Positions 31,932-40,814 of a stretch of 64,000 nt of DNA are shown piece by piece (the first letter of the stretch is position 1; each line of letters begins with the position of its first letter). The notes beneath the pieces are model-generated. The model saw only the letters and a list, made by a program, of their open reading frames with translations, searched no databases and was not told where the DNA came from. A program made the translations under genes and the position numbers. The stretch comes from Azorhizobium sp965227945 (GTDB lineage: Bacteria > Pseudomonadota > Alphaproteobacteria > Rhizobiales > Xanthobacteraceae): positions 2,976,001 through 3,040,000 of the forward strand of contig CBDDGQ010000006.1 in assembly GCA_965227945.1 (NCBI GenBank), given 5' to 3'.

Positions 31932-31996
31932 TGAAATGGCCTCACTTCGGTGACGATAATGCGCCGACGCAGTTGTCTTCCGAAATCTCCGAACCG
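31928..31996 (-). pseudogene. Remnant of a toxin C-terminus
   Basis: On the minus strand this stretch ends RRRIIVTEVRPFQ then TGA. The intact toxin upstream ends TTRVIVSEIRPSK then TGA. The DNA is also similar (ATTATCGTCACCGAAGTGAGG here against GTTATCGTCAGCGAAATAAGG, shown in part). Both tails overlap the start of an immunity gene as ATGA. Only about 23 codons are recognisable; the rest of that toxin domain is gone. Confidence 0.65.
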
Positions 31997-32036
31997 GCGC
32001 GCCCGTCTGAGGGCACACCAGCGGGGGGCGGTGGCG

Positions 32037-32735
32037 TCATGGGGGCGCGGGTGATACGCTTTCCGCCGCCATCTGGCGTTCAATCGGAAACGGCGTCGGC
32101 TGCCAATACTTCTCCAGCTTAAAGGTCTTCGCCGAGAATGCCTCCCATTCATGCAGCAGGCGCGCGATGCTGGCGTGATCGTCTTTGGCCAGGAGTGGGC
32201 AAAGACTCCGGGCGATGAAGAGGTATTCATCGCGCCCGTGCTCCTCGTCAGGTATGGCTTTCGGGTTCCAGAGTCCCGCGCAGGTGCGACGCCCGCCGTC
32301 GAGGTCACCCAGCGCGCTCTGGATAATCAGCCGCCCCAACGGATAACGGTTCCAGGGCGTAAAGGAGATGTCCTGGGAGGTGAAGGCGAGAAAATCATCA
32401 AAGGTTTTCATCGCTCGCAGGGCCGGGAGGGCTTCGGTCTCGGCCATCTCCATGAAAACCCGTTGATGGTCCGGATGCGCCACGTCCCAGATCCCGTAAA
32501 TCCTAGACATGAAGTCACATATCCAGCCATATCCGACGTGATCACGACGGCGGAACAGATAGGTGGCTCCCCAACCAGGATTGAACGCGCCGCGGCCACT
32601 GCTGCCGTTCAGACGGATGGCACGTACAATATGGGTGACCGGCAAGACCACGATGGCGCGTCCGACCATGATGAGGTCTGGATGACGCTCCAGCAATGGG
32701 GCCGCCACTTTCTGCACCTGCGCAATTGTACTCAT
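32037..32735 (-). CDS. Putative immunity protein, first paralogue
   Basis: 232 aa, soluble, no named family recognised. The start overlaps the toxin stop by 4 nt (32732-32735), which is the usual arrangement of a toxin and its cognate immunity gene. It shares N- and C-terminal motifs with the 31233 paralogue. A moderately acidic protein with Trp-rich patches (PGWGATYLF, YGWICDF). The proposed role is to bind and block the nuclease domain of the preceding protein. Confidence 0.62.
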   Translation of the reverse strand: MSTIAQVQKVAAPLLERHPDLIMVGRAIVVLPVTHIVRAIRLNGSSGRGAFNPGWGATYLFRRRDHVGYGWICDFMSRIYGIWDVAHPDHQRVFMEMAETEALPALRAMKTFDDFLAFTSQDISFTPWNRYPLGRLIIQSALGDLDGGRRTCAGLWNPKAIPDEEHGRDEYLFIARSLCPLLAKDDHASIARLLHEWEAFSAKTFKLEKYWQPTPFPIERQMAAESVSPAPP

Positions 32736-33892
32736 TTGCTCGGCCTTATTTCGCTGACGATAACTCGGGTCGTGCCATCTCGGAATTTCACGGCGTTGCG
32801 CGCTATTTCCGCCATCCGCGTGGGGCCGAGGCTGCTAACGCCCGTCTTTATGTCATAGGCGCAGACGGTATTATTCTTGGCGGCTTCCAGAACGTCAATG
32901 CGAATGGAGCCCTTTACACCATACGGATCGCGGGCCTCTTCTAAAGTTTTCAAAAACGATCGTTCACTCTTGAGATCTGGGTCGCCCAAAGCTTTGATGA
33001 TCTGGTTAAGTTGTGAGTGAACAGCGGTGCCGTAAAGCGCCGGAGATGCATAGCTTTTTCCGTCTTTTGTTGCCTCCGTGACAGCGTCGTCGGTGTACGT
33101 CTGCACCTCGCCCATTCGCGGACACGCAGTCTCCACCCGCTCTCGCGGCAATGTGCCGACGTAGCTCGTCTCCAACTGATCTGGGTCGGTCCGCTCATAC
33201 TCCCGCGCCCTGAACACCATGACGGGCTGCTCGCCCAGTACCTGGCGTGCCGCCAACCAGGTGAACAGGATGAGCCCCAGTTCGATCGTCGCTTCGGCCG
33301 CTGCGGGCGCCAGCACCAGGGCCGGCACGAAGGCCGGCTGCACCAGGGGTTGCGGCTCCGGGCCGTCGGGGTGCCAGACGCTCTGGCTGATGGCCTGGCC
33401 TTGCGCGTCGAACAGCGTCTGCACGGGGCCCGCGTTCTGAACCGTGAGGATGCGGCCGTCCGGGGCATAGATGGTGTGGCGGCTGTCCCAGGGGACGCTG
33501 CCGTCCGCCGGCGCGAACTGCGAGTCGATGATGCTGAAATCGCGGTTGAAGACGGTCTGGTTGGCCAGCGATCCGTCCGCGCGATAGGTGTCGCGCACCG
33601 CGAGCCAGCTGCTGTCGCTGGAGGGGGTCTGCCGCAGCTCCTGGCGGGTACCGTCCGCCTGCACCGTGGTCTGTGGCGCGCGCGCGATCGTCTCGCTGGC
33701 GGTCGGGGCGGCGGCGCTGCCGTCTGCGGCCACCCATTGCCCACCGTCCGGCGTGCCGGCGGGGGTGCGCGGCTGGCTGGCGTCATAGCGCAGCGCCAGA
33801 TGTAGCCGCAGCAGCTTCAGCTTGAGATCGAGATAGGCCTGCTCCCAGCGGAGCCGCTGAACCTCAAGGCGGGGATCGGGACGGCGTTCCAT
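32732..33892 (-). CDS. Polymorphic-toxin-like protein with C-terminal PD-(D/E)XK-type nuclease domain
   Basis: 386 aa. N-terminal helix (1-36), then RTPAGTPDGGQW (GTPDGGQW at 46-53), a motif frequent near the N-terminus of toxin-like proteins in Hyphomicrobiales. The middle (90-190) has repeated DGSxxxQxVxxxDG-like segments resembling YD/Rhs-type strands, and a hydrophobic segment (about 195-225). The C-terminal 130 residues form a likely nuclease: YGTAVHSQLNQ, GSIRIDVLE (D333) and CAYDIKTG (D347, K349), the D...(D/E)xK pattern. GC is visibly lower in this last part. Strong AAGGAGG before the ATG. No secretion genes are adjacent, so the export route is unknown. Confidence 0.65.
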   Translation of the reverse strand: MERRPDPRLEVQRLRWEQAYLDLKLKLLRLHLALRYDASQPRTPAGTPDGGQWVAADGSAAAPTASETIARAPQTTVQADGTRQELRQTPSSDSSWLAVRDTYRADGSLANQTVFNRDFSIIDSQFAPADGSVPWDSRHTIYAPDGRILTVQNAGPVQTLFDAQGQAISQSVWHPDGPEPQPLVQPAFVPALVLAPAAAEATIELGLILFTWLAARQVLGEQPVMVFRAREYERTDPDQLETSYVGTLPRERVETACPRMGEVQTYTDDAVTEATKDGKSYASPALYGTAVHSQLNQIIKALGDPDLKSERSFLKTLEEARDPYGVKGSIRIDVLEAAKNNTVCAYDIKTGVSSLGPTRMAEIARNAVKFRDGTTRVIVSEIRPSK

Positions 33893-34043
33893 GACATCCT
33901 CCTTGCAGCGCAGGTGCGCGGCCAGAAAGGATATGGGAGGAAATTCCTAGGGAGATAACTTCGGGAGAACGTGGCGCGGCGGCCCGCTCCAAGCCGCGGT
34001 CACACCCCCGCGCCCGGCGGGTCGGGCAGCCCCCAAGCCAGCG

Positions 34044-34652
34044 TCAGAGCCGGGCGAGGGTGCCGGCGGTGGCAGCGTGCAGGTCGCGGTCGGAGACGCT
34101 GGCGGCGGCGGCGCGCAGCATGGGCAGGATCTCGTCCACCTCCTCGGCCACCAGCAGCTTCACCGGATTGGCCGAGCGGATGAAGGCATTGGCCCGCATG
34201 TGGTCCAAAAGGCTCAAGAACGGGTCCCAGAAGCCGGAAATGTTGGCCACCAGGATCGGCTTGGCATGCTGGCCCAGCTGCGCCCAGGTGAGCTGCTCCA
34301 CCAGTTCCTCCAGCGTGCCCACGCCGCCGGGCAGGGCGACGAAGGCGTCGGCGCGCTCGAACATCAGGCGCTTGCGCTCATGCATGTCGGTGGTGACGAT
34401 CATCTCCGCGGCGTGGCCGAAGGCGCGCTCGCGGGAGGTCAGGAATTCCGGGATGATGCCGGTGACCTGGCCGCCGCCCAGCGCCACGGCGCTCGCCACC
34501 TCGCCCATCAGTCCGACGCCGCCGCCGCCATAGATGAGGCGCAGGCCCTCGCGGGCGAGAGCGGTGCCGAAGGCGCGGGCCTGGTCCACGAACAGCGGAT
34601 CGGAGCCGGTGGATGAGCCACAATAGACGCAGACGCTTTCGAGACGTGCCAT
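34044..34652 (-). CDS. LOG family protein (TIGR00730 type)
   Basis: 202 aa. Carries YGGGGVGLMG (41-50) and PGGVGTLEE (108-116), the signature of LOG-type nucleoside 5'-monophosphate phosphoribohydrolases, which release the base from AMP or cytokinin nucleotides. In bacteria the physiological substrate is often unclear. ATG 34652 (MARLESVCVYCGSS) is the family-like start; the frame extends 19 codons further upstream. Confidence 0.9.
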   Translation of the reverse strand: MARLESVCVYCGSSTGSDPLFVDQARAFGTALAREGLRLIYGGGGVGLMGEVASAVALGGGQVTGIIPEFLTSRERAFGHAAEMIVTTDMHERKRLMFERADAFVALPGGVGTLEELVEQLTWAQLGQHAKPILVANISGFWDPFLSLLDHMRANAFIRSANPVKLLVAEEVDEILPMLRAAAASVSDRDLHAATAGTLARL

Positions 34653-34786
34653 GGGTCCTGCTGTGTTGTCGGTTTTCACGAACATGCACTGCCGGTTAGC
34701 ATAATCCACCGGCTCCTTTCAAAACTGCTCACCGGCGACGACATGCCGGTGACGCCGTGCCGCCGGCGCCTTGTGATTGTCACGTT

Positions 34787-34804
34787 CATCGTCTATCGAC
34801 GATG
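34787..34804. promoter_or_regulatory. Inverted repeat just upstream of the ArsR gene
   Basis: CATCGTC (34787-34793) and GACGATG (34798-34804) form a perfect 7-bp inverted repeat with spacer TATC, ending 4 nt before the ArsR-family ATG. Position and symmetry fit an autoregulatory operator for a dimeric winged-helix repressor. Confidence 0.5.
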
Positions 34805-34808
34805 CACG

Positions 34809-35165
34809 ATGCTTGATCCTTCCCTTGCCCCGCCCCCGGATCGTGACCGTTTGTCTGACCAATTGCGCGCCTTGGCGCACCCGGCACGGCTGGCGGTGCT
34901 GGAGACCCTGGCGCGCGCGGAGGTGTGCGGCTGCGGGGAAATCGTGAAGGGCCTGCCCCTGGCGCAATCCACCGTGTCGCAACACATAAAGATCCTCTCC
35001 GCGGCGGGGCTCGTGCGCACCACCGCGGCGGGGGGCCGTACGTGCTACTGCATCGACCAGGCTGCGCTTGCGGCCTTGCGCGACGATCTCGCGGTGCTGT
35101 TCTCCGCCCTTTGCACCAGGCAAGGGCCGGCGGGCGCCACTCCGATCGCCGACGCGTCTTCCTGA
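34809..35165 (+). CDS. ArsR-family winged-helix regulator
   Basis: 118 aa. Helix-turn-helix region: LRALAHPARLAVLETLARAEVCGCGEIV then LPLAQSTVSQHIKILSAAGLV. Cysteines at the EVCGCGE stretch and later TCYC could ligand a metal(loid), but assignment of a sensing site is inference. ATG 34809 gives the standard N-terminus. It ends 12 nt before an ATM1-type ABC exporter, its likely target together with itself. Confidence 0.88.
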   Translation: MLDPSLAPPPDRDRLSDQLRALAHPARLAVLETLARAEVCGCGEIVKGLPLAQSTVSQHIKILSAAGLVRTTAAGGRTCYCIDQAALAALRDDLAVLFSALCTRQGPAGATPIADASS

Positions 35166-35177
35166 TAGTGGGTGTCC

Positions 35178-37166
35178 ATGTCCGATCTTTCAACGCCCCG
35201 GTCTCCGGCGGTGTCGCCCCGCCGTCGCATGTTCAAAGGCGTTTCCAGCGCGAAGAACGCGCTCGGCGGCACCATCACGGCGCTGTGGCCGTATCTGTGG
35301 CCCGCGGATCGGGCGGATCTGAAGGTCCGCGTCGCGATCACCTCCGGGCTGCTGTTCCTGGCCAAGTTCGCCACCATGGCGGTGCCGTTCATCTTCAAAT
35401 GGGCCACCGATGCGCTGGCACGCATTCCCGATGGTCAGCATGACGCGGACATCGCCTGGCTGCTGGCCGCGCCGGTCCTGCTAACCCTGGCCTATGGCGG
35501 CAGTCGCCTGGTGGTGGTGGGCATCACCCAATTGCGCGACGGCATTTTCGCCGCGGTGGCACTGCATGCGGTGCGCAAGCTGGCGCTGGAAACCTTCGAG
35601 CACATCCACACCCTGTCCTTGCGCTTCCATCTGGAGCGCAAGACCGGTGGCCTGACCCGCGTGCTGGAACGGGCGCGCGAGGGCATCGAGACCATCGTGC
35701 GCATGCTGGTGCTGCAACTGGCGCCCACCATCGTGGAGATGGTGCTGGTGCTGGCGGTGCTGATGTTCGCCTTCGACTGGCGCTATGTGGTGGTGGTCGC
35801 GCTGACGGTCGCGCTCTACACCTGGTTCACCTATGCGGCGAGCGAGTGGCGCATCCAGATCCGCCGCGACATGAATGAGAGCGACACCGAGGCCAACACC
35901 AAGGCGGTGGACAGCCTGCTGAATTACGAGACGGTGAAGTATTTCGGCGCCGAGCGCTGGGAGGCCGCGCGCTACGACAAATCCGTGGCCCGCTACGAGA
36001 AGGCCACCGTGCGCACCTTCACCTCGCTGGCATGGCTCAATGCCGGGCAGGCGGTGATCTTCACCCTCGGCTTGACCGCCACCATGGTCATGGCGGCGTT
36101 CGACGTGCGCGCCGGGCGCCAGAGCATCGGCTCCTTCGTCATGGTCAATGCCATGATGATCCAGCTCTACCAGCCGCTGAACTTCCTCGGCATGATCTAT
36201 CGCGAGATCAAGCAGGCCATCGTGGACATCGAGGCCATGTTCGGCGTGCTCGCCCGCGATCCCGAGATCGAAGACAAGCCCGGCGCCCAGCCGCTGGTGG
36301 TGGCCGGGGGCACCGTGCGCTTCGAGGACGTCCGCTTCGGCTACGATCCGGACCGGGAAATCCTGAAGGGCATTTCCTTCGAGGTGCCGGCCGGGCGCAC
36401 AGTGGCCATCGTCGGCCCGTCGGGAGCCGGCAAGTCCACCATTTCGCGGCTGCTGTTCCGCTTCTACGACGTGAAGGGCGGCCGCATCACCATCGACGGC
36501 CAGGACATCCGCGACGTCACGCAGGACAGCCTGCGGGCGGCCATCGGCATGGTGCCGCAGGACACCGTGCTCTTCAATGATACCATTGCATACAATATAC
36601 GTTACGGTCGCGCCGGGGCGGACGATGCGCAGGTGGAGGCAGCCGCGCGGCTGGCGCAGATCGACGCCTTCATTCGCGCCGCCCCCAAGGGCTACAAGAC
36701 CGAAGTGGGGGAGCGCGGGCTGAAGCTGTCGGGTGGCGAGAAGCAGCGCGTCGCCATCGCCCGCACCATCCTGAAGGCGCCGCCTATCCTGGTGCTGGAC
36801 GAGGCCACCTCCGCGCTGGACAGCCACACCGAGCGGGAGATCCAGGACGCCCTCGACAGCGTGTCGCGGGGGCGCACCACGTTGGTGATCGCCCATCGTC
36901 TCTCCACCGTCATCAATGCCGACGAGATACTGGTGCTGGCGAAGGGCAGCGTCGCCGAACGAGGAAGCCACACGGACTTGTTGAGCCGCGGCGGCCTGTA
37001 TGCGGCCTTGTGGGAGCGTCAGCGGGAGGCCGATGATGCGCGCCAGAAGCTGCTGGCGGCCAACGATCTGCCCGGCTCAAACAGCGTCGATCGCGATGCG
37101 GACGTGGTTGCGGCGGATGTGCCGCTGGTGGTCCATCAGGAAGGGCAGCCCAGCATTGTGACCTAG
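35178..37166 (+). CDS. ATM1-type ABC exporter (fused membrane and ATPase)
   Basis: About 662 aa. The N-terminal six-helix membrane domain contains NYETVKYFGAERWEAARYD, diagnostic of the ATM1/HMT1 family. The C-terminal ATPase has Walker A GPSGAGKST (from 414), signature LSGGEKQR and Walker B ILVLDEATSALD. Family members export glutathione-based sulfur or metal conjugates. The preceding ArsR gene suggests metal- or stress-responsive expression. ATG 35178; a GTG at 35172 is also in frame. Confidence 0.93.
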   Translation: MSDLSTPRSPAVSPRRRMFKGVSSAKNALGGTITALWPYLWPADRADLKVRVAITSGLLFLAKFATMAVPFIFKWATDALARIPDGQHDADIAWLLAAPVLLTLAYGGSRLVVVGITQLRDGIFAAVALHAVRKLALETFEHIHTLSLRFHLERKTGGLTRVLERAREGIETIVRMLVLQLAPTIVEMVLVLAVLMFAFDWRYVVVVALTVALYTWFTYAASEWRIQIRRDMNESDTEANTKAVDSLLNYETVKYFGAERWEAARYDKSVARYEKATVRTFTSLAWLNAGQAVIFTLGLTATMVMAAFDVRAGRQSIGSFVMVNAMMIQLYQPLNFLGMIYREIKQAIVDIEAMFGVLARDPEIEDKPGAQPLVVAGGTVRFEDVRFGYDPDREILKGISFEVPAGRTVAIVGPSGAGKSTISRLLFRFYDVKGGRITIDGQDIRDVTQDSLRAAIGMVPQDTVLFNDTIAYNIRYGRAGADDAQVEAAARLAQIDAFIRAAPKGYKTEVGERGLKLSGGEKQRVAIARTILKAPPILVLDEATSALDSHTEREIQDALDSVSRGRTTLVIAHRLSTVINADEILVLAKGSVAERGSHTDLLSRGGLYAALWERQREADDARQKLLAANDLPGSNSVDRDADVVAADVPLVVHQEGQPSIVT

Positions 37167-37240
37167 GAAGTCACATCGAAAGAAGGTGCATTGTGTCCCG
37201 CGAGGGGTAGCGCAATAGTGTGGGGGCGGTATGCTGCGGC

Positions 37241-39034
37241 ATGCCGTTGCGGAAGAGGGTAGCCTTCAGGGTGATCGAAAGCTTGTATCTGAGGTCGCGG
37301 ACACGGGCCCCGAAGCTGCGGATCGGGCTCCTCGTGGACGGGGACTTCACCACTGCCGCCGCTGCCGCGGTGGTGGAGCAGATCGAGGCCTGCAACTTTG
37401 CCGAGATCGTGCTGATCGTCCGGCACGCGGGTGCGCAGGATGATTTCTGCCGTCGGAACTCGTGGACGCGCCGCGGGCTCAAGCTCCTCCGCAGTTCGGC
37501 CATGCGGCGCCGGTTCTGCTACGCTGCTTACATGCGCATCGAGGCCTGGCTCGCCAAGGATCGCCAGTCGGATCCCTTGCGCATGGTGGATTGCCGCGCG
37601 GCCTTTGCCAAAATCGAAAGCCTGTCCGTGGTGCCTGAGACCTCCGGGTTTGTGCATCGCTTTCCCGCTGCGGCAGTGGCGGAGATCCGGGCGCGCCACA
37701 TCGACGTGCTGCTGCGCTTCGGCTTCAACATCCTCAAGGGCGACATTCTCTCCGCCGCACGCTATGGCATCTGGTCGTACCACCATGGCGACCCGGAATT
37801 CTATCGCGGCGCCCCGCCGCAATTCTGGGAGATGGCGGAAGGCAATCCCATGTCCGGGGCGGTGTTGCAGATCCTCGACGAGAATCTGGACGGCGGGCTG
37901 ATCCTCGAGAAAGGCATGTTCGCCACCGACCTTTCCATTTCCCTGCGACGCAACCGCATCCAGGTGTTCTGGGGGGCGGCGCATTTCGTCATCGCCAAGC
38001 TCAAGCTGCTGCACGAGCGCGGCTTTGAGGCGGTGCTGGCGGCGGCGCTGCCAAGCCCGCCCTATCGCGGCCGGCGGAAGATCTATCGCACCCCCACCAA
38101 TACGGAAATGCTGGCGTGGTTGCTGCGCACGCTCTGGCACAAGCTGTCCCAGCGCCTGATGCCGCGGCGCATGGAACATTGGCAGATCGCTGTACGCGTG
38201 CCGCCCGCGGGCAGCAACGACAATCAGCGTGGCATCGATCCAGCGGCACGCGCCGTGGATCTCTCCGGCTTTTGCTTCATCATTTCTCCCAAGGGGCGCA
38301 CCTATGCCGATCCGTTCCTCTTCTGGCACGGGGGGCGGGCCTATGTGTTCTTCGAGGACGATTCTTACGTGAACGGACCGGCGGTCATCTCGGTTGCCCC
38401 CGTGGAGCCGCAGGGGATCGGACCGGTCCAGGTGTGCCTGAGCACCCAGTCGCATCTGTCCTATCCCCAGGTCTTCGCGGACGGGGCGGACATCTACATG
38501 CTGCCGGAGAGCGCCGAGGCGAACGAGATCGCCTTGTATCGCGCCGTGGAATTTCCGCTGCGGTGGGAAAAGGCGCATGTGCTGTATCGCGGCTCGGCGG
38601 TGGATTCCACCATGTGGCACGAAGACGGCACCTGGTACCTGTTCACGACCTTGCTCATTCCGCGCAGCCGGTGCGGCAGCCTGCATCTGTTCACCGCCGC
38701 CTCCCTCGCCGGGCCGTGGACGCCGCATCCCGAAAATCCGTTGTCCGAGGATGTCCGCTATGCCCGCTGCGCCGGGCCCCTGTTCCGCAAGGATGGCGTG
38801 CTCTACCGGCCCAGCCAGGATTGCTCCGGTACCTATGGCCGGGCGCTGGAGTTCAATGCTGTCGAAGCTCTCAGCCCCGAGACCTATGCGGAGCGCCCGG
38901 CCATGGAAGTGGGGCCCTCTGCCGTGCCGCCCTTCCACGGGGCGGTGGCCACTGGCATCCACACCTATCATGAGGCCGGCGGCATCGAGGTGATCGATGC
39001 CAAGTTCCTCGTGCGTCCCCGTCAGGTGATGTGA
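37241..39034 (+). CDS. Formyltransferase-like domain fused to a beta-propeller (GINT1-type) domain
   Basis: About 597 aa. Residues roughly 20-260 resemble a formyltransferase fold: VLLRFGFNILKGDIL, YGIWSYHHGDPEFYRGAPPQFWEM and LDGGLILEKGMF match the hydrolase/transferase core around a HxGD-like site. The rest (about 310-590) is a five-bladed-propeller-like region: YADPFLFWHGGRAYVFFED, SYPQVFADGADIYMLPES, DSTMWHEDGTWYLF and RPSQDCSGTYG, as in the N-terminal domain of glucosamine inositolphosphorylceramide transferases and GH43-like proteins. It probably modifies a sugar in a glycan; the substrate is unknown. Start at 37241 or 37220. Confidence 0.65.
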   Translation: MPLRKRVAFRVIESLYLRSRTRAPKLRIGLLVDGDFTTAAAAAVVEQIEACNFAEIVLIVRHAGAQDDFCRRNSWTRRGLKLLRSSAMRRRFCYAAYMRIEAWLAKDRQSDPLRMVDCRAAFAKIESLSVVPETSGFVHRFPAAAVAEIRARHIDVLLRFGFNILKGDILSAARYGIWSYHHGDPEFYRGAPPQFWEMAEGNPMSGAVLQILDENLDGGLILEKGMFATDLSISLRRNRIQVFWGAAHFVIAKLKLLHERGFEAVLAAALPSPPYRGRRKIYRTPTNTEMLAWLLRTLWHKLSQRLMPRRMEHWQIAVRVPPAGSNDNQRGIDPAARAVDLSGFCFIISPKGRTYADPFLFWHGGRAYVFFEDDSYVNGPAVISVAPVEPQGIGPVQVCLSTQSHLSYPQVFADGADIYMLPESAEANEIALYRAVEFPLRWEKAHVLYRGSAVDSTMWHEDGTWYLFTTLLIPRSRCGSLHLFTAASLAGPWTPHPENPLSEDVRYARCAGPLFRKDGVLYRPSQDCSGTYGRALEFNAVEALSPETYAERPAMEVGPSAVPPFHGAVATGIHTYHEAGGIEVIDAKFLVRPRQVM

Positions 39035-39162
39035 GGTCGGCGGCCGCGGCCCATCGGGGGCCGCCGGCGCTGGCCAACCGCATCGTCATTTGACGAGGGG
39101 GCAGGGGGTCACTACCTGTGACCCAGTCCAGGCCGCCGCGCGGCGCCCATGCGGAGACAGGC

Positions 39163-39864
39163 GTGTCCCTCGTTACTTCCATCCGGAATTCCCTCGTGCC
39201 CATCCACCGGGAAGGTTACCCCTTCATCGGCATCGCCGTGGTCATCGCCCTCGGACTGTTCATGGTCTCCACCTTCTTCGGCATGCTGGCTGTGGGGCTG
39301 GCGATCTGGACCGCGCTGTTCTTCCGCGATCCCCCGCGCGTGACCCCGCTGCGGGACGGGCTGGTGGTGTCTCCGGCGGATGGGCGGATCTCCCAGGTGG
39401 GGATGGCTCTGCCGCCGCGGGAACTGGGGCTTTCGGACACGCCGCTGCTGCGCATTTCCATTTTCATGAACGTCTTCAACGTGCATGTGAACCGCGCCCC
39501 GGTGGGCGGCCGCATCGAGAAGATCGCCTACAAGCCCGGCCTGTTCCTCAATGCGGACCTGGACAAGGCCAGCGAGGACAATGAGCGCAACGGCCTCATC
39601 ATCCGCTCCGTCTACGGCCCGGTGGGCGTGGTGCAGATCGCCGGCCTGATTGCCCGGCGCATTGTCAGCTTCGTCCATGAGGGCGAAGACCTCGGGCCGG
39701 GCGAGCGGTTCGGCCTGATCCGCTTCGGCTCGCGGGTGGACGTCTATCTGCCGGCAGGCACCCGGGTTCTGGTGTCCGAAGGCCAGGTGGCCACCGCCGG
39801 CGAGACTGTCCTGGCGGACTTCACCGCGACGCCGGCGCGCGACATCGCTTTCCGGGTGTCGTGA
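39163..39864 (+). CDS. psd: Phosphatidylserine decarboxylase proenzyme
   Basis: 233 aa. Makes phosphatidylethanolamine at the inner membrane. N-terminal hydrophobic segments, then VVSPADGRI, SIFMNVFNVHVNRAPVGG and the self-cleavage site RFGSRVD, where S190 would become the pyruvoyl group. GTG 39163 is used because it gives the family length; an upstream GTG at 39118 would add 15 residues. It is 8 nt from pssA, completing the two-step pathway. Confidence 0.93.
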   Translation: MSLVTSIRNSLVPIHREGYPFIGIAVVIALGLFMVSTFFGMLAVGLAIWTALFFRDPPRVTPLRDGLVVSPADGRISQVGMALPPRELGLSDTPLLRISIFMNVFNVHVNRAPVGGRIEKIAYKPGLFLNADLDKASEDNERNGLIIRSVYGPVGVVQIAGLIARRIVSFVHEGEDLGPGERFGLIRFGSRVDVYLPAGTRVLVSEGQVATAGETVLADFTATPARDIAFRVS

Positions 39865-39871
39865 GCGCGCC

Positions 39872-40717
39872 ATGACCGCTCCATTCCAGCCCTTCGACCC
39901 TGATGGCACCCCGACCCCGCCGCTGCGGCGCTTCGGGCGCATTCCCATGCGGCTGCTGCTGCCCAACATGGTCACGCTGCTGGCCCTGTGCTCGGGCCTG
40001 ACCGCGGTGCGCATGGCCATCGAGCACCGGCTGGAGCTGGCGCTGGCCGCTATCGTCTTTGCGGCTATTCTCGACGGCGTGGACGGGCGTCTCGCCCGGG
40101 CGCTGAAGGGCACCTCGCGCTTCGGCGCGGAGCTGGACAGCTTGGCGGACTTCGTCAATTTCGGCTGCGCGCCGGCGCTGATCCTCTATCTGTGGGGCCT
40201 CGACGAGGCAGGGTCCATCGGCTGGATCGCGGCGCTGATCTTCGCCATCTGCGCCGCGTTGCGGCTCGCCCGCTTCAATGTGATGCTGGATGATCCGGAC
40301 CGCCCGGCCTTTGCGGCGGACTTCTTCACCGGCGTGCCGGCCCCGGCGGGGGCCATCACCGTGCTGCTGCCGGTGTATCTGGACTTGCTGGGCATGCCGC
40401 ACGGCGCCTTGAGTGCGCCGCTGGCGCTGGTGTACTGCCTGGCCATCGGGGTGCTGATGATTTCCAAGGTGCCGGCCTGGTCGGGCAAGACCCTGGGCAA
40501 GCGCGTCCGGCGGGACATGGTGCTGCCGCTGTTCGTCTTGTTCGCGGTTTTCGCCGGCCTGCTGGCCAGCTATCCCTGGTTGGTACTGTCGGTGTGCAGC
40601 GCGCTCTATCTGGCCATGCTGCCGCTGTCGGCTCTGCGCTATCGCCGGCTGCTGGCGGAGCATGTCGCCGCCAGCGTCCCGGCCGCGCCGTCCCCAGCCC
40701 CGCAAACCGACGCCTGA
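39872..40717 (+). CDS. pssA: CDP-diacylglycerol-serine O-phosphatidyltransferase
   Basis: 281 aa integral membrane enzyme making phosphatidylserine from CDP-diacylglycerol and serine. The CDP-alcohol phosphotransferase motif is complete: D68-G, D71-G, A75-R76, G85, D89 and D93. About eight hydrophobic segments. The product is the substrate of the Psd enzyme encoded just upstream. Confidence 0.94.
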   Translation: MTAPFQPFDPDGTPTPPLRRFGRIPMRLLLPNMVTLLALCSGLTAVRMAIEHRLELALAAIVFAAILDGVDGRLARALKGTSRFGAELDSLADFVNFGCAPALILYLWGLDEAGSIGWIAALIFAICAALRLARFNVMLDDPDRPAFAADFFTGVPAPAGAITVLLPVYLDLLGMPHGALSAPLALVYCLAIGVLMISKVPAWSGKTLGKRVRRDMVLPLFVLFAVFAGLLASYPWLVLSVCSALYLAMLPLSALRYRRLLAEHVAASVPAAPSPAPQTDA

Positions 40718-40814
40718 CGCGCTCAGGTCGCGGCCGGCCGCGCTTCATGAGACTTGGACTTTTGGGCGGAGGGCTGGTCCTTTCGCCGGCCAAGCCTCCG
40801 CGTGCCCGCGCAAC

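Noticed and set aside
31928..32308. 126-codon minus-strand frame within the immunity region
   Set aside because: As a whole it overlaps the first immunity gene in another frame. Only its last 23 codons are meaningful, as a toxin-tail remnant, and these are annotated separately.
39090..39118. TTGACG with a TACCTG 17 nt later upstream of psd
   Set aside because: The -10 match is too poor to call a promoter.
40729..40742. 14-bp GC palindrome after pssA
   Set aside because: Made only of CG/GGCC steps, with no loop and no T tract; expected by chance in DNA of this composition.
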